DNA of 54,630 nucleotides from Tannerellaceae bacterium (GTDB taxonomy: Bacteria; Bacteroidota; Bacteroidia; Bacteroidales; Tannerellaceae), in NCBI GenBank assembly GCA_031264865.1, contig JAISDJ010000253.1, positions 1 to 54,630 on the forward strand, in the 5' to 3' direction. This document shows positions 43,915 through 52,458 of the stretch, piece after piece. The position numbers and the translations under genes were made by a program. Positions within the stretch are counted from its first letter, which is position 1; every line of letters starts with the position of its first letter. The notes under the pieces are model-generated. The model was not told the DNA's origin. It did no database searches and was given only the letters and a program-made list of their open reading frames with translations.

Positions 43915-45063
43915 ATGAAGAGAAAATTAGCCATATTAGGTTCAACAGGTTCTATCGGGACACAAGCATTGGAGGTGGTGAACGAACACGCCGATCGTTT
44001 CGAAGTATATGCTTTAACAGCCAATAACCAGGTGGATTTATTAATCGAACAAGCTCGTCGGTTTCTACCGGAAATGGTTGTTATTGCTAACGAAGATAAA
44101 TATACTCAATTAAAAGAAGCATTAGCCGATTTGCCCATAAAGGTATGGGCAGGTACAGACGCTATTGCCCAAGTGGCGGAAGCCGAACCGATTGATATGG
44201 TCTTAACAGCCATGGTAGGTTATTCCGGCCTAAAACCTACCATAGCCGCTATTAAAGCAGGCAAAGCCATTGCTTTAGCCAACAAGGAAACATTAGTGGT
44301 AGCAGGAGAACTTATTACATCGCTTGCCGCTCAACATAAAACACCTATATTACCGGTTGACTCCGAACATTCCGCCATTTTCCAGTGTTTAGCGGGAGAG
44401 TGGGAAAACCCTGTCGAAAAAATAATATTAACGGCTTCAGGCGGCCCGTTCCGAACCAAAACAATAGAGGAACTGGCAACCGTAACCAAAGCACAGGCGC
44501 TAAAGCATCCTAATTGGACGATGGGAGCCAAAGTGACCATCGACTCGGCCAGTATGATGAATAAAGGTTTTGAGATGATCGAGGCGAAATGGTTGTTCGG
44601 CTTAGCTCCGGAACAGATACAGATAGTCGTTCATCCGCAATCTATTATCCATTCAATGGTACAGTTTGAAGATGGCGGTATAATGGCGCAACTAGGTATT
44701 CCGGATATGAAGCTGCCTATCAGTTATGCCTTTTCATATCCGAAACGTTTAAAGAGCAAAGTGCCCCGGCTTGATTTCAACGTCTACAATACATTGACGT
44801 TTGAAGATCCGGACAGGGAACGCTTCCGCAACCTGTCGTTCGCCTTCGAGGCCATCCGGAAAGGTGGAAATATGCCTTGCATAGTAAATGCTGCCAATGA
44901 AATAGCGGTAGCATCTTTCCTTCGCGACGAAACCGGCTTTTTGCAAATGAGCGACATAATAGAAAATACAATGCGGAAAGCATCCTTTATTGCCAATCCT
45001 TCCTATGAGGATTATGTAAAAACGGATGCTGAAGCCCGGAGTATCGCCTCCGGATTAATATAA
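43915..45063 (+). CDS. dxr: 1-deoxy-D-xylulose-5-phosphate reductoisomerase
   Basis: A 382-residue enzyme converting DXP to MEP with NADPH in the non-mevalonate isoprenoid pathway. The NADPH motif is ILGSTGSIGTQALEVV. Further motifs are ALANKETLVVAGE, PVDSEHSAIFQCL, TASGGPFRTKTIEELA and the metal-site region KVTIDSASMMNKGFEMIEA. The C-terminal domain has CIVNAANEIAVASFL. Length is normal. It is placed between the M23 gene and rseP, the common Bacteroidales order. Confidence 0.97.
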   Translation: MKRKLAILGSTGSIGTQALEVVNEHADRFEVYALTANNQVDLLIEQARRFLPEMVVIANEDKYTQLKEALADLPIKVWAGTDAIAQVAEAEPIDMVLTAMVGYSGLKPTIAAIKAGKAIALANKETLVVAGELITSLAAQHKTPILPVDSEHSAIFQCLAGEWENPVEKIILTASGGPFRTKTIEELATVTKAQALKHPNWTMGAKVTIDSASMMNKGFEMIEAKWLFGLAPEQIQIVVHPQSIIHSMVQFEDGGIMAQLGIPDMKLPISYAFSYPKRLKSKVPRLDFNVYNTLTFEDPDRERFRNLSFAFEAIRKGGNMPCIVNAANEIAVASFLRDETGFLQMSDIIENTMRKASFIANPSYEDYVKTDAEARSIASGLI

Positions 45064-45091
45064 AACCAATTAAAAACAGACGTAGAAATTA

Positions 45092-46417
45092 ATGGAAACA
45101 TTTTTGATAAAAGCATTACAACTCATACTGAGTTTATCGATATTAGTAGTTATTCATGAGTTCGGACATTTTCTTTTTGCCCGTTTATTTAAGGTAAGAG
45201 TAGAGAAGTTTTATTTATTCTTCGACCCTTGGTTTGCTTTATTCCGTTACAAACCCAAAAGCAGCGAAACCGAATATGGCATCGGCTGGCTCCCATTGGG
45301 CGGCTATTGTAAAATATCCGGTATGATAGACGAAAGCATGGACAAGGAACAAATGGCGCAACCTCCACAACCCTATGAGTTTCGTTCCAAATCAGCCGGA
45401 AAACGTTTACTGATTATGGTTGGAGGTGTTTTATTTAACTTCCTGTTGGCGTTATTTATTTACTCAATGGTTCTCTTTACCTGGGGAGACAAATATCTTC
45501 CGTTGGAAAACATGAAAATGGGTATGGACTACAGTGAAACCTTCCATAATGTTGGGTTCCAGGACGGTGATATCCTTTTAAACGCTGACGGAGTTAAGTT
45601 GGAACGTTTCGGGATGGACGCATTCCGTGCAGTGACCAATGCAAAAAGTGTAACCGTTCTTCGGAATGGAATGGAAACCGTCATCCCCATCCCGGAAGAT
45701 ATCATGCAACGTGCATTACGCGACAAACAGGGTTTTGCCTCCATACGTTTCCCCATGATCATTGACCGGTTGGCCAACAACAACGTTCCCGCCGCATTGG
45801 CCGGATTACAACCCAAAGACAGTATCGTGTCTGTCGACAACAAACCAACTCCCACATCCGACGATGTAAGTGCACAACTCAGCGAAAAAAAGAATCAGGA
45901 AGTAACCATTGGTTTTTATCGGAATGGCATAGAACAAACAGCACAAGTAAAGCTTGATTCACTCGGAAAACTTGGAATCCAGACCGTTTCACCCAACCAG
46001 ATTTACACGACCGTAACAACAACATACGGGTTCTTAGCCTCCTTCCCCGCCGGTGTCCGTTTAGGAGTTAATACATTAAAAGGATATGTTGGCGACATGA
46101 AATATGTATTCACGAAAGAAGGAGCTTCCAGCTTAGGCGGTTTTGGAGCAATAGGCAGTTTATTCCCCTCTCAATGGGATTGGCGTTCCTTCTGGATGAC
46201 TACCGCTTTTCTTTCCATTATCCTTGCCTTTATGAATATTCTTCCTATCCCGGCGTTAGACGGAGGTCATGTAATGTTCCTACTCTACGAAGTCATTACC
46301 CGTAGAAAACCAAGCGATAAATTCCTCGAATATGCACAAATAACAGGCATGCTGCTTCTATTCGGTATATTAATCTATGCCAACGGCAACGACTTATTTA
46401 GATTTATCTTTAAATAA
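45092..46417 (+). CDS. rseP: RIP metalloprotease RseP (site-2 protease)
   Basis: A 441-residue polytopic inner-membrane zinc protease that cuts membrane-spanning substrates such as anti-sigma factors. The HExxH motif is in the first helix (VVIHEFGHFLFA, His22-His26). The second zinc motif is near 387 (MNILPIPALDGGHVMF). PDZ-like regions lie between (VGFQDGDILLNADGVKLERF and LAGLQPKDSIVSVDNKPTP). A protease of this type could process the FecR anti-sigma factor of locus A, though no sequence evidence ties them. It converges on fkp with only four bases between the stops. Confidence 0.95.
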   Translation: METFLIKALQLILSLSILVVIHEFGHFLFARLFKVRVEKFYLFFDPWFALFRYKPKSSETEYGIGWLPLGGYCKISGMIDESMDKEQMAQPPQPYEFRSKSAGKRLLIMVGGVLFNFLLALFIYSMVLFTWGDKYLPLENMKMGMDYSETFHNVGFQDGDILLNADGVKLERFGMDAFRAVTNAKSVTVLRNGMETVIPIPEDIMQRALRDKQGFASIRFPMIIDRLANNNVPAALAGLQPKDSIVSVDNKPTPTSDDVSAQLSEKKNQEVTIGFYRNGIEQTAQVKLDSLGKLGIQTVSPNQIYTTVTTTYGFLASFPAGVRLGVNTLKGYVGDMKYVFTKEGASSLGGFGAIGSLFPSQWDWRSFWMTTAFLSIILAFMNILPIPALDGGHVMFLLYEVITRRKPSDKFLEYAQITGMLLLFGILIYANGNDLFRFIFK

Positions 46418-46421
46418 CAGC

Positions 46422-49271
46422 TTACGAACGACTTATTTGTAGACCTGTCCGGGAAAGTGACATGTCTACAAAGCGAGCGTTCGGGCAATGGGATTCCATT
46501 GAAAGTATTCTTCGGATATGTCCGGCAGCCTCTGGGTCTTTGGCTACGATGTAGAGGTAGCCTCCCCCTCCTGCGCCGGGGAGTTTATAGCCTAAGGCAT
46601 AGTCTTTGATAAGAGATATTATTTTTTCTACAGCAGGTGGGTTGGTACCTGAATCGATCGCTTTATTTTGTTCCCACGTTTTGCCTATAAGATGGCCATA
46701 GGTATCAAAGTTTCCGCATTGGATAGCTTCATACATACCGAGCGCATGCGCTTTCATAATATCTAGCAGTGATAAACGATGTCCTTCATTAAGGAACATG
46801 CCGCATACAATTTCGCCCAGAATATCTTTAGCCGTACGGGTAATACCTGTATAATATAAAAGATGGCAGGGACGGTAAGCTGCATCGGTAAAGAGATAAT
46901 CCGGTAGCCAGCGGACAAGCGGGTTTTGAAAAAAGCCTTCCTCCGTTTGCAGAAGTTTAAGGCCATGCAACACACCTCCATATTGATCTTGCCAGCCACC
47001 GCCGGTAGTAAGGAGTTGTTCGAGAATAAGCGTACGGTTGCCTATTTCATTCTTATCCCAGGCAAGGCCGCAAAAGTTGGAAAGCGCTCCTAAAACCGTT
47101 GCAGCAAGGATAGAGCTAGTTCCAAGACCCGACCCGGCAGGTATGGCGGATAGAAGCGTTAATTCAATGCCATTACCGAAAGCTTTGAGCTGTTCTTCCA
47201 ATGAACTGAATGGTTCCATCGCAAATTTAGGTAAAAACCCAGCAAGTGAAAGTGCTGCCTTCGGAATAGAGAAAGGTGAGCGCACTTTATTGAAACTTCG
47301 CAATTCATCCCAGGTGGAGATCTCTTCCCTTGCTCCCAAATCAATAGAACGAAGGATGATTTTGTACTCGCCGGACGGCTTCACATACGTTTGTAAAGGG
47401 GGCTGGCCATTTAATTCAATAGCTACATTTACTACGCTTCCACCTGCATAGAGACAGTAAGGAGGAGTGTCTGTCCATCCGCCAGCCAAATCAATACGTA
47501 CCGGGCTACGTCCCCAGACAATCTGATCTGAAAAGACGTCAAGGTGGGGTGATTGCCGTTTGTTTCCCATTGTCTCCACCAGTCCGTCACGCAAAAGGTA
47601 AAAAGCTTTTTCCTGTTCCAGCAGATAATCCTCTCCTAATAATTGCATTGTTCGGGCTTGGAACATATGGTTATGTATGCGCTTCATCAACGGAACATCG
47701 CTGGAAAGAGGCGAGGGTAACGGGATATGTTCAGAAACGAATTCAGTAGAAGCGTCTGCCAGGTCGAGTTGATAAAAGATGCTTTGTTCATGGTTCGCAG
47801 CTAAAAGCGACCAGTTTTTCGCACGAAAACCTCTACGTTGCGTCTCCAACCGGCGAAGATTAGCCCTGTCTGTTATTTCGGTTGCCGACACTTTAGGTGT
47901 TTTTCTCCAGATCTCTCTTGCATACGTATCTTCCGGGGAATCTATCATCCAACGTAACAATTCGCCTGCTACCTTTAAATCACTCAAGACAGGAAATAAA
48001 GGATATGCCTGTATATCCTGCCGGGGGACAGAGTCTAATCCTCTCTTGGCAAACCAGGCAATAACCGAATCACCCATAAAAGAAGTATCCGCATCATTCA
48101 TCATCCCCCGAAAGGTATCATCCATGCCGTAAGGGCGTATCACCCAATTGTTATCGCCAATAGGTATGATATCTATACAAATGCCGGGGGATAAAGAAAG
48201 CGTCCATTCATTTTCGGGAATACCTGTCAGAATATGGCTATGGCTGATTGACCAATTCTTCCCGATAAAACTATTTTCTATCCACAATTCCGAATTAGCA
48301 GAGGTAAGAGTTATCTGTATCTCTGCGTTTTGGACAAACATAGCCGGATGAGGTTTCACTTTACGCTGCATAATAACATGCTGGTCGCGAACAAGATTTT
48401 GAACAGCTAAGGTAGATGATATCAATTCCCGTCCTGTACCGTAATGATAAAACTCCCCTCCCGGCAAAGGAAAGATAGCGACGGTGAGTTTGTTAAGTTC
48501 TTCGTCTGCTATCCGGGGATTTTCACCCAATGATAAACCAAATTCGGAGTAAAGATCATACATCCTAAGCGATTTGCCATCGGCGGAATAAGAACGTTTT
48601 ATCAATAATTCGACAGCCTTATCACTTAATAACCAGATTCCGATATCCATTAAAAAAAGATGTGTTTGAGCAAGTGTCGCCAACTCGCCAAGAGATGGTT
48701 TTTGCAACATAAAATCAAGATGTCCCGGTATTTTCCTATTTGAGAGAAAAACACCGTGATGTGTAGCCAAAACCGGATCTACCCACAAACCATAACATAC
48801 CACATCTGCTTCAGGAATAGCTTGAAGAGGCTTGGTAGAACGAATATATACATCACCACTGGCTATCAGGGTATGAAACGAAGCTGGCGCCTTATCCATT
48901 ATTTCCTTGTATAAAGGAAGTTGCAACGATAAAAGATCTTGAGAGAGCCGCTGTCCCCTTGCCCACCTGAATACCGGAACAGGGGTAAGTATTTTTCCCG
49001 AAGGGGCATAGGCAGGCAACCGGCGGCTTTGTCCTCCAGCATGAAGTAAAAGACGTTTCTCCTTTGCCAGCCAATCGGTAAAGGTACACTCATCTCCCAT
49101 AGCGCCATTCTCATGACGGTAACAGGATTCAAGGAGCCATGCTGTTCCACCTCCCGAACCAATCCGTTCGCCTTTGGGATCCGAAGTACAAAACCATTCA
49201 TTTTCTGTCGTACCTTTCAATTCGTGAAAGAAATCTGCCAGATTAGGTGGCAGAGAAAGTAATTTCTTCAT
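46422..49271 (-). CDS. fkp: Bifunctional fucokinase / fucose-1-phosphate guanylyltransferase
   Basis: A 949-residue fusion that converts L-fucose to GDP-fucose using ATP and GTP, a salvage route used for fucosylating capsule and glycoproteins in Bacteroides. The N-terminal guanylyltransferase half contains GERIGSGGGTAWLLE, HAGGQSRRLPAYAPSGKI and TPVPVFRW. The C-terminal GHMP kinase half has GRSPVRIDLAGGWTDTPPYC, the ATP loop AIPAGSGLGTSSILAATVLG near 715, and KLPGAGGGGYLY at the end. Length fits the fused family. It has its own transcript, divergent from the malic enzyme gene. Confidence 0.97.
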   Translation of the reverse strand: MKKLLSLPPNLADFFHELKGTTENEWFCTSDPKGERIGSGGGTAWLLESCYRHENGAMGDECTFTDWLAKEKRLLLHAGGQSRRLPAYAPSGKILTPVPVFRWARGQRLSQDLLSLQLPLYKEIMDKAPASFHTLIASGDVYIRSTKPLQAIPEADVVCYGLWVDPVLATHHGVFLSNRKIPGHLDFMLQKPSLGELATLAQTHLFLMDIGIWLLSDKAVELLIKRSYSADGKSLRMYDLYSEFGLSLGENPRIADEELNKLTVAIFPLPGGEFYHYGTGRELISSTLAVQNLVRDQHVIMQRKVKPHPAMFVQNAEIQITLTSANSELWIENSFIGKNWSISHSHILTGIPENEWTLSLSPGICIDIIPIGDNNWVIRPYGMDDTFRGMMNDADTSFMGDSVIAWFAKRGLDSVPRQDIQAYPLFPVLSDLKVAGELLRWMIDSPEDTYAREIWRKTPKVSATEITDRANLRRLETQRRGFRAKNWSLLAANHEQSIFYQLDLADASTEFVSEHIPLPSPLSSDVPLMKRIHNHMFQARTMQLLGEDYLLEQEKAFYLLRDGLVETMGNKRQSPHLDVFSDQIVWGRSPVRIDLAGGWTDTPPYCLYAGGSVVNVAIELNGQPPLQTYVKPSGEYKIILRSIDLGAREEISTWDELRSFNKVRSPFSIPKAALSLAGFLPKFAMEPFSSLEEQLKAFGNGIELTLLSAIPAGSGLGTSSILAATVLGALSNFCGLAWDKNEIGNRTLILEQLLTTGGGWQDQYGGVLHGLKLLQTEEGFFQNPLVRWLPDYLFTDAAYRPCHLLYYTGITRTAKDILGEIVCGMFLNEGHRLSLLDIMKAHALGMYEAIQCGNFDTYGHLIGKTWEQNKAIDSGTNPPAVEKIISLIKDYALGYKLPGAGGGGYLYIVAKDPEAAGHIRRILSMESHCPNARFVDMSLSRTGLQISRS

Positions 49272-49656
49272 ATAATATATGTATAATCTATCGTTTTCTT
49301 TTCAAACGGTGAAGATACTATTAATTTTCCGTAGAAGTCACTTTCCTCTATATCTTAAATAAGATTGATATTCAGATAAACTCCTTATCTCCCAAATTTA
49401 TTCAAAGTATTGATTTCATATCAGAATAAAAAGTTCTAAGAATATTTTTAAAGGGAAAAACTTATCTTTTGGTAAATTATAAAACAGGTAGTGCAGTAGA
49501 GATGTTAGTTATTGGTGCTAAAGAATATAATTTAGCTAAAAACAGATAAAGAGAGGTGGTTCTCATACTATTCGTAAACAAAACCATCTATTTTAATAAT
49601 AATTTGTTACTTTTGCAGCCGATTTGGGTTAATATAAACATTTAAACAGATAGTCT
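49272..49656. other. 385-bp AT-rich divergent intergenic region between fkp and the malic enzyme gene
   Basis: No gene-like frame. The right end carries the -7 box of the malic enzyme gene (49608-49615). I could not find a clear -7 box for fkp at the left end. I saw no strong hairpin and no repeat. Confidence 0.6.
49608..49615 (+). promoter_or_regulatory. -7 box (TACTTTTG) of the malic enzyme gene
   Basis: A perfect TAnnTTTG 42 bases before the ATG. Confidence 0.6.
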
Positions 49657-51942
49657 ATGGCAAAGTCGATAAAAGAAGAGGCCCTTCGGTATCATGCGGA
49701 GGGAAAACCGGGGAAAATTGAAGTAGTGCCTACCAAACCATATAGTACGCAGGCTGATTTATCGCTGGCTTATTCGCCGGGAGTGGCAGAGCCTTGCCTT
49801 GAAATCGAAAAAAATCCGTTGGATGCTTATAAATACACAGCAAAAGGGAATCTTGTAGCGGTTATATCAAACGGGACAGCCGTCCTTGGGCTTGGCAATA
49901 TCGGCGCTATGGCGGGAAAACCCGTTATGGAAGGAAAAGGGTTGTTATTTAAAATCTTTGCAGGTATTGATGTATTCGATATTGAAGTGGATGAAAAAGA
50001 TACCGAAAAATTCATTCAAACCGTAAAGGCTATTTCACCTACTTTCGGAGGGATTAATCTGGAAGATATTAAAGCGCCCGAATGTTTCGAAATAGAAACA
50101 CGACTTAAAGCCGAACTCGATATCCCGGTTATGCACGACGACCAACACGGGACAGCGATCATTTCCGGCGCCGGACTGCTGAATGCGCTTGAAATCACCG
50201 GTAAAAAAATAGAAGAGGTAAAGATTGTTGTAAACGGGGCAGGTGCCGCATCCATATCTTGTACCAAACTTTATATGATGCTTGGCGCTAAAAGGGAAAA
50301 TATCGTCATGTGCGATAGTAAAGGAGTACTTTCCATTCATCGCACAGACCTGAATAGCGCCAAGAAAGAATTTGCCACGGAACGTGATATTAAAACGCTC
50401 GGAGAAGCAATGGCTGGTGCGGATGTATTCCTCGGACTTTCCGTAGCCGATGTACTTACAGCAGAAATGGTACAATCAATGAATGAGAATCCAATTGTTT
50501 TTGCGTTAGCCAATCCGAATCCTGAAATCTCATATCAGGAAGCAATGGCTTCACGTAAGGATATTATATTCGCCACAGGACGTTCGGACTACCCTAATCA
50601 GGTAAATAATGTACTCGGATTCCCCTATATTTTCCGTGGAGCATTGGATACACATTCGAAAGCGATTAACGAAGAGATGAAATTAGCGGCTGTTAAAGCC
50701 ATTGCTTCGCTGGCCAAAGAACCTGTACCGGATGTTGTTAATGCGGCATATCAATTAGAACGCACCACTTTCGGCAGGGAGTATATTTTACCCAAACCAT
50801 TAGATCCACGATTACTTACAGCCGTATCTATTGCTGTAGCCAAAGCTGCTATTGAGTCGGGAGTTGCCCGCAAAACAATCACCGATTGGGATGCCTATGG
50901 CAATCACCTTCGTGAAATGATGGGTTACGATAATAAACTAATCCGCTCGTTCATGGATATGGCGCGTAAAAATCCAAAACGGGTTGTTTTCGCCGAAGCC
51001 AATCATGCCAATATGCTCAAAGCTGCTATTGAAGCGAAAGCCGAAGGTATTTGTATTCCGATTTTATTAGGAAATGAAGAACGTCTGCATAAAATTGCTG
51101 CTGAAGAGAATATCAATATTGATGATATCGAAATCGTCAATCTTCGTCACGACCGCGAGAATGACAGAAGAAGCCGCTATGCACAGATTTTCTCTGAAAA
51201 GAATACGCGAAACGGCGTCACTTTCTCTGAAGCCTATGAAAAGATGGTTGATCGGAATGCATTCGGCATGATGATGGTTATGACAGGCGAAGCCGACGCC
51301 TTTATTACAGGCGTTTACAGTCGCTATTCCGAAGTTACTAAAATGGCAGAAGAAATTGTTGGTATCCGTCCTTCCTACAATCACTTCGGAGCCATGAATA
51401 TTATTATCTGTAAAAAAGGAACTTTCTTCATTGCTGATACATTGATAAACCGCCATCCGTCGACCGACGTCTTAAAGGATGTTGTCCGCTTAACACATGA
51501 CGCCGTAAAGTTCTTTGCTTACGACCCCGTAATAGCTATGCTTTCATACTCTAATTTCGGTGCCGACAAGCAAGGAAGTCCGCTCAAAGTACATGACGCG
51601 ATTGAGTATCTGCATAAAAATTATCCGGATATTATAGTAGACGGAGAAATGCAGGTTAATTTTGCTTTCAATAAAAAACTCCGCGACGAAACCTACCCTT
51701 TCAGCAGGCTGAAAGGAAAGGACGTCAACACCTTGGTATTTCCAAATTTAAGCTCGGCTAACAGTGCCTACAAATTACTTCTCGAAATGGGGGTAGGCGA
51801 AACAATTGGCCCAATCCAAATGGGGCTTAATAAACCAATTCACTTCACCGATTTAGAAAGTTCAACACGTGATATTCTGAATTTAACGACAATTGCCGTT
51901 GTTGATGCCATTGTGCAAGAACAGATCGAGAAAGCCAAATAG
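49657..51942 (+). CDS. maeB: NADP-dependent malic enzyme fused to a phosphotransacetylase-like domain
   Basis: A 761-residue enzyme that decarboxylates malate to pyruvate with NADP. Residues about 1-420 are the malic enzyme: LAYSPGVAEPCLEIEKNP, MEGKGLLFKIFAGID, MHDDQHGTAIISGAGLLNAL, and the NADP fold VVNGAGAASISC. From about 430 a phosphotransacetylase-like domain follows (KRVVFAEANHANMLKAAIEA, GMMMVMTGEADAFITGVYSR), which in such fusions is usually regulatory, for example sensing acetyl-CoA. Length is standard for the fused type. It is a single gene with a terminator after it. Confidence 0.96.
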   Translation: MAKSIKEEALRYHAEGKPGKIEVVPTKPYSTQADLSLAYSPGVAEPCLEIEKNPLDAYKYTAKGNLVAVISNGTAVLGLGNIGAMAGKPVMEGKGLLFKIFAGIDVFDIEVDEKDTEKFIQTVKAISPTFGGINLEDIKAPECFEIETRLKAELDIPVMHDDQHGTAIISGAGLLNALEITGKKIEEVKIVVNGAGAASISCTKLYMMLGAKRENIVMCDSKGVLSIHRTDLNSAKKEFATERDIKTLGEAMAGADVFLGLSVADVLTAEMVQSMNENPIVFALANPNPEISYQEAMASRKDIIFATGRSDYPNQVNNVLGFPYIFRGALDTHSKAINEEMKLAAVKAIASLAKEPVPDVVNAAYQLERTTFGREYILPKPLDPRLLTAVSIAVAKAAIESGVARKTITDWDAYGNHLREMMGYDNKLIRSFMDMARKNPKRVVFAEANHANMLKAAIEAKAEGICIPILLGNEERLHKIAAEENINIDDIEIVNLRHDRENDRRSRYAQIFSEKNTRNGVTFSEAYEKMVDRNAFGMMMVMTGEADAFITGVYSRYSEVTKMAEEIVGIRPSYNHFGAMNIIICKKGTFFIADTLINRHPSTDVLKDVVRLTHDAVKFFAYDPVIAMLSYSNFGADKQGSPLKVHDAIEYLHKNYPDIIVDGEMQVNFAFNKKLRDETYPFSRLKGKDVNTLVFPNLSSANSAYKLLLEMGVGETIGPIQMGLNKPIHFTDLESSTRDILNLTTIAVVDAIVQEQIEKAK

Positions 51943-51958
51943 AAATGAAAATGGCATA

Positions 51959-52004
51959 AAAAAACAGGCTTCCTTTGCTATAAAGCTTTCGGAAGACTGT
52001 TTTT
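51959..52004 (+). terminator. Rho-independent terminator after the malic enzyme gene
   Basis: A long stem (aaaaaacaggcttcc 51959-51973 against ggaagactgttttt 51991-52004) with an inner gct/agc pairing, followed by T-rich sequence. Confidence 0.75.
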
Positions 52005-52042
52005 GTGTATATATTATAAAATCTTACTCTTACTAAATGCAG

Positions 52043-52210
52043 TTAAGCTTTAACTGCATCGGCGTTAGTTTGGTTTACAAGGCGACGTATCTGAGCATTT
52101 ATTTGCTGGCTCATAGCTCCTCTTCCAATGGCCTGGTAATGTTCGGCCTGATAACGCAACATCTCTAAAGTACGCATACTTTTTTCGTTCTTTCTTGTCA
52201 TCATAATCAT
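52043..52210 (-). CDS. Conserved-looking 55-residue small basic protein
   Basis: The reading MIMMTRKNEKSMRTLEMLRY continues with QAEHYQAIGRGAMSQQINAQ and ends NADAVKA. ATG 52210 (or 52204/52201) is chosen because the -7 box at 52234-52241 places transcription start below the earlier ATG at 52252. The protein is helical and basic, without signal or membrane segment. No family recognised; it is too short to assign a role. The malic enzyme terminator lies beyond its stop. Confidence 0.65.
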   Translation of the reverse strand: MIMMTRKNEKSMRTLEMLRYQAEHYQAIGRGAMSQQINAQIRRLVNQTNADAVKA

Positions 52211-52233
52211 ACTTTTTCTTTTTAATTCCACTA

Positions 52234-52241
52234 CAAAGATA
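52234..52241 (-). promoter_or_regulatory. -7 box (TATCTTTG) of the small basic protein gene
   Basis: A perfect TAnnTTTG on the minus strand, 24 bases before ATG 52210. Confidence 0.6.
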
Positions 52242-52404
52242 ACAATTTTCACTTAGAAAATGTTTTACAACATATTCTTTCAACATGTATTTATGGTTTG
52301 TTAATATCTAAGAGTGGATTTATACACTATTTATACTTTGCGTGGTTCAAAATCATGGGATAAAGACAGAAGTTGAGATCCATTCCAGATTCCATAAAAA
52401 GACA

Positions 52405-52431
52405 AAAGCGGGATGTATGAGATCCCGCTTT
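52405..52431 (-). terminator. Rho-independent terminator of the pyruvate:ferredoxin oxidoreductase gene
   Basis: A perfect 10-bp stem (aaagcgggat / atcccgcttt) with a 7-base loop, about 28 bases past the stop. On the minus strand it is followed by TTTTGTCTTTTT. Confidence 0.85.
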
Positions 52432-52458
52432 ATAAAAGTATTTCGTAACTATTTTAAC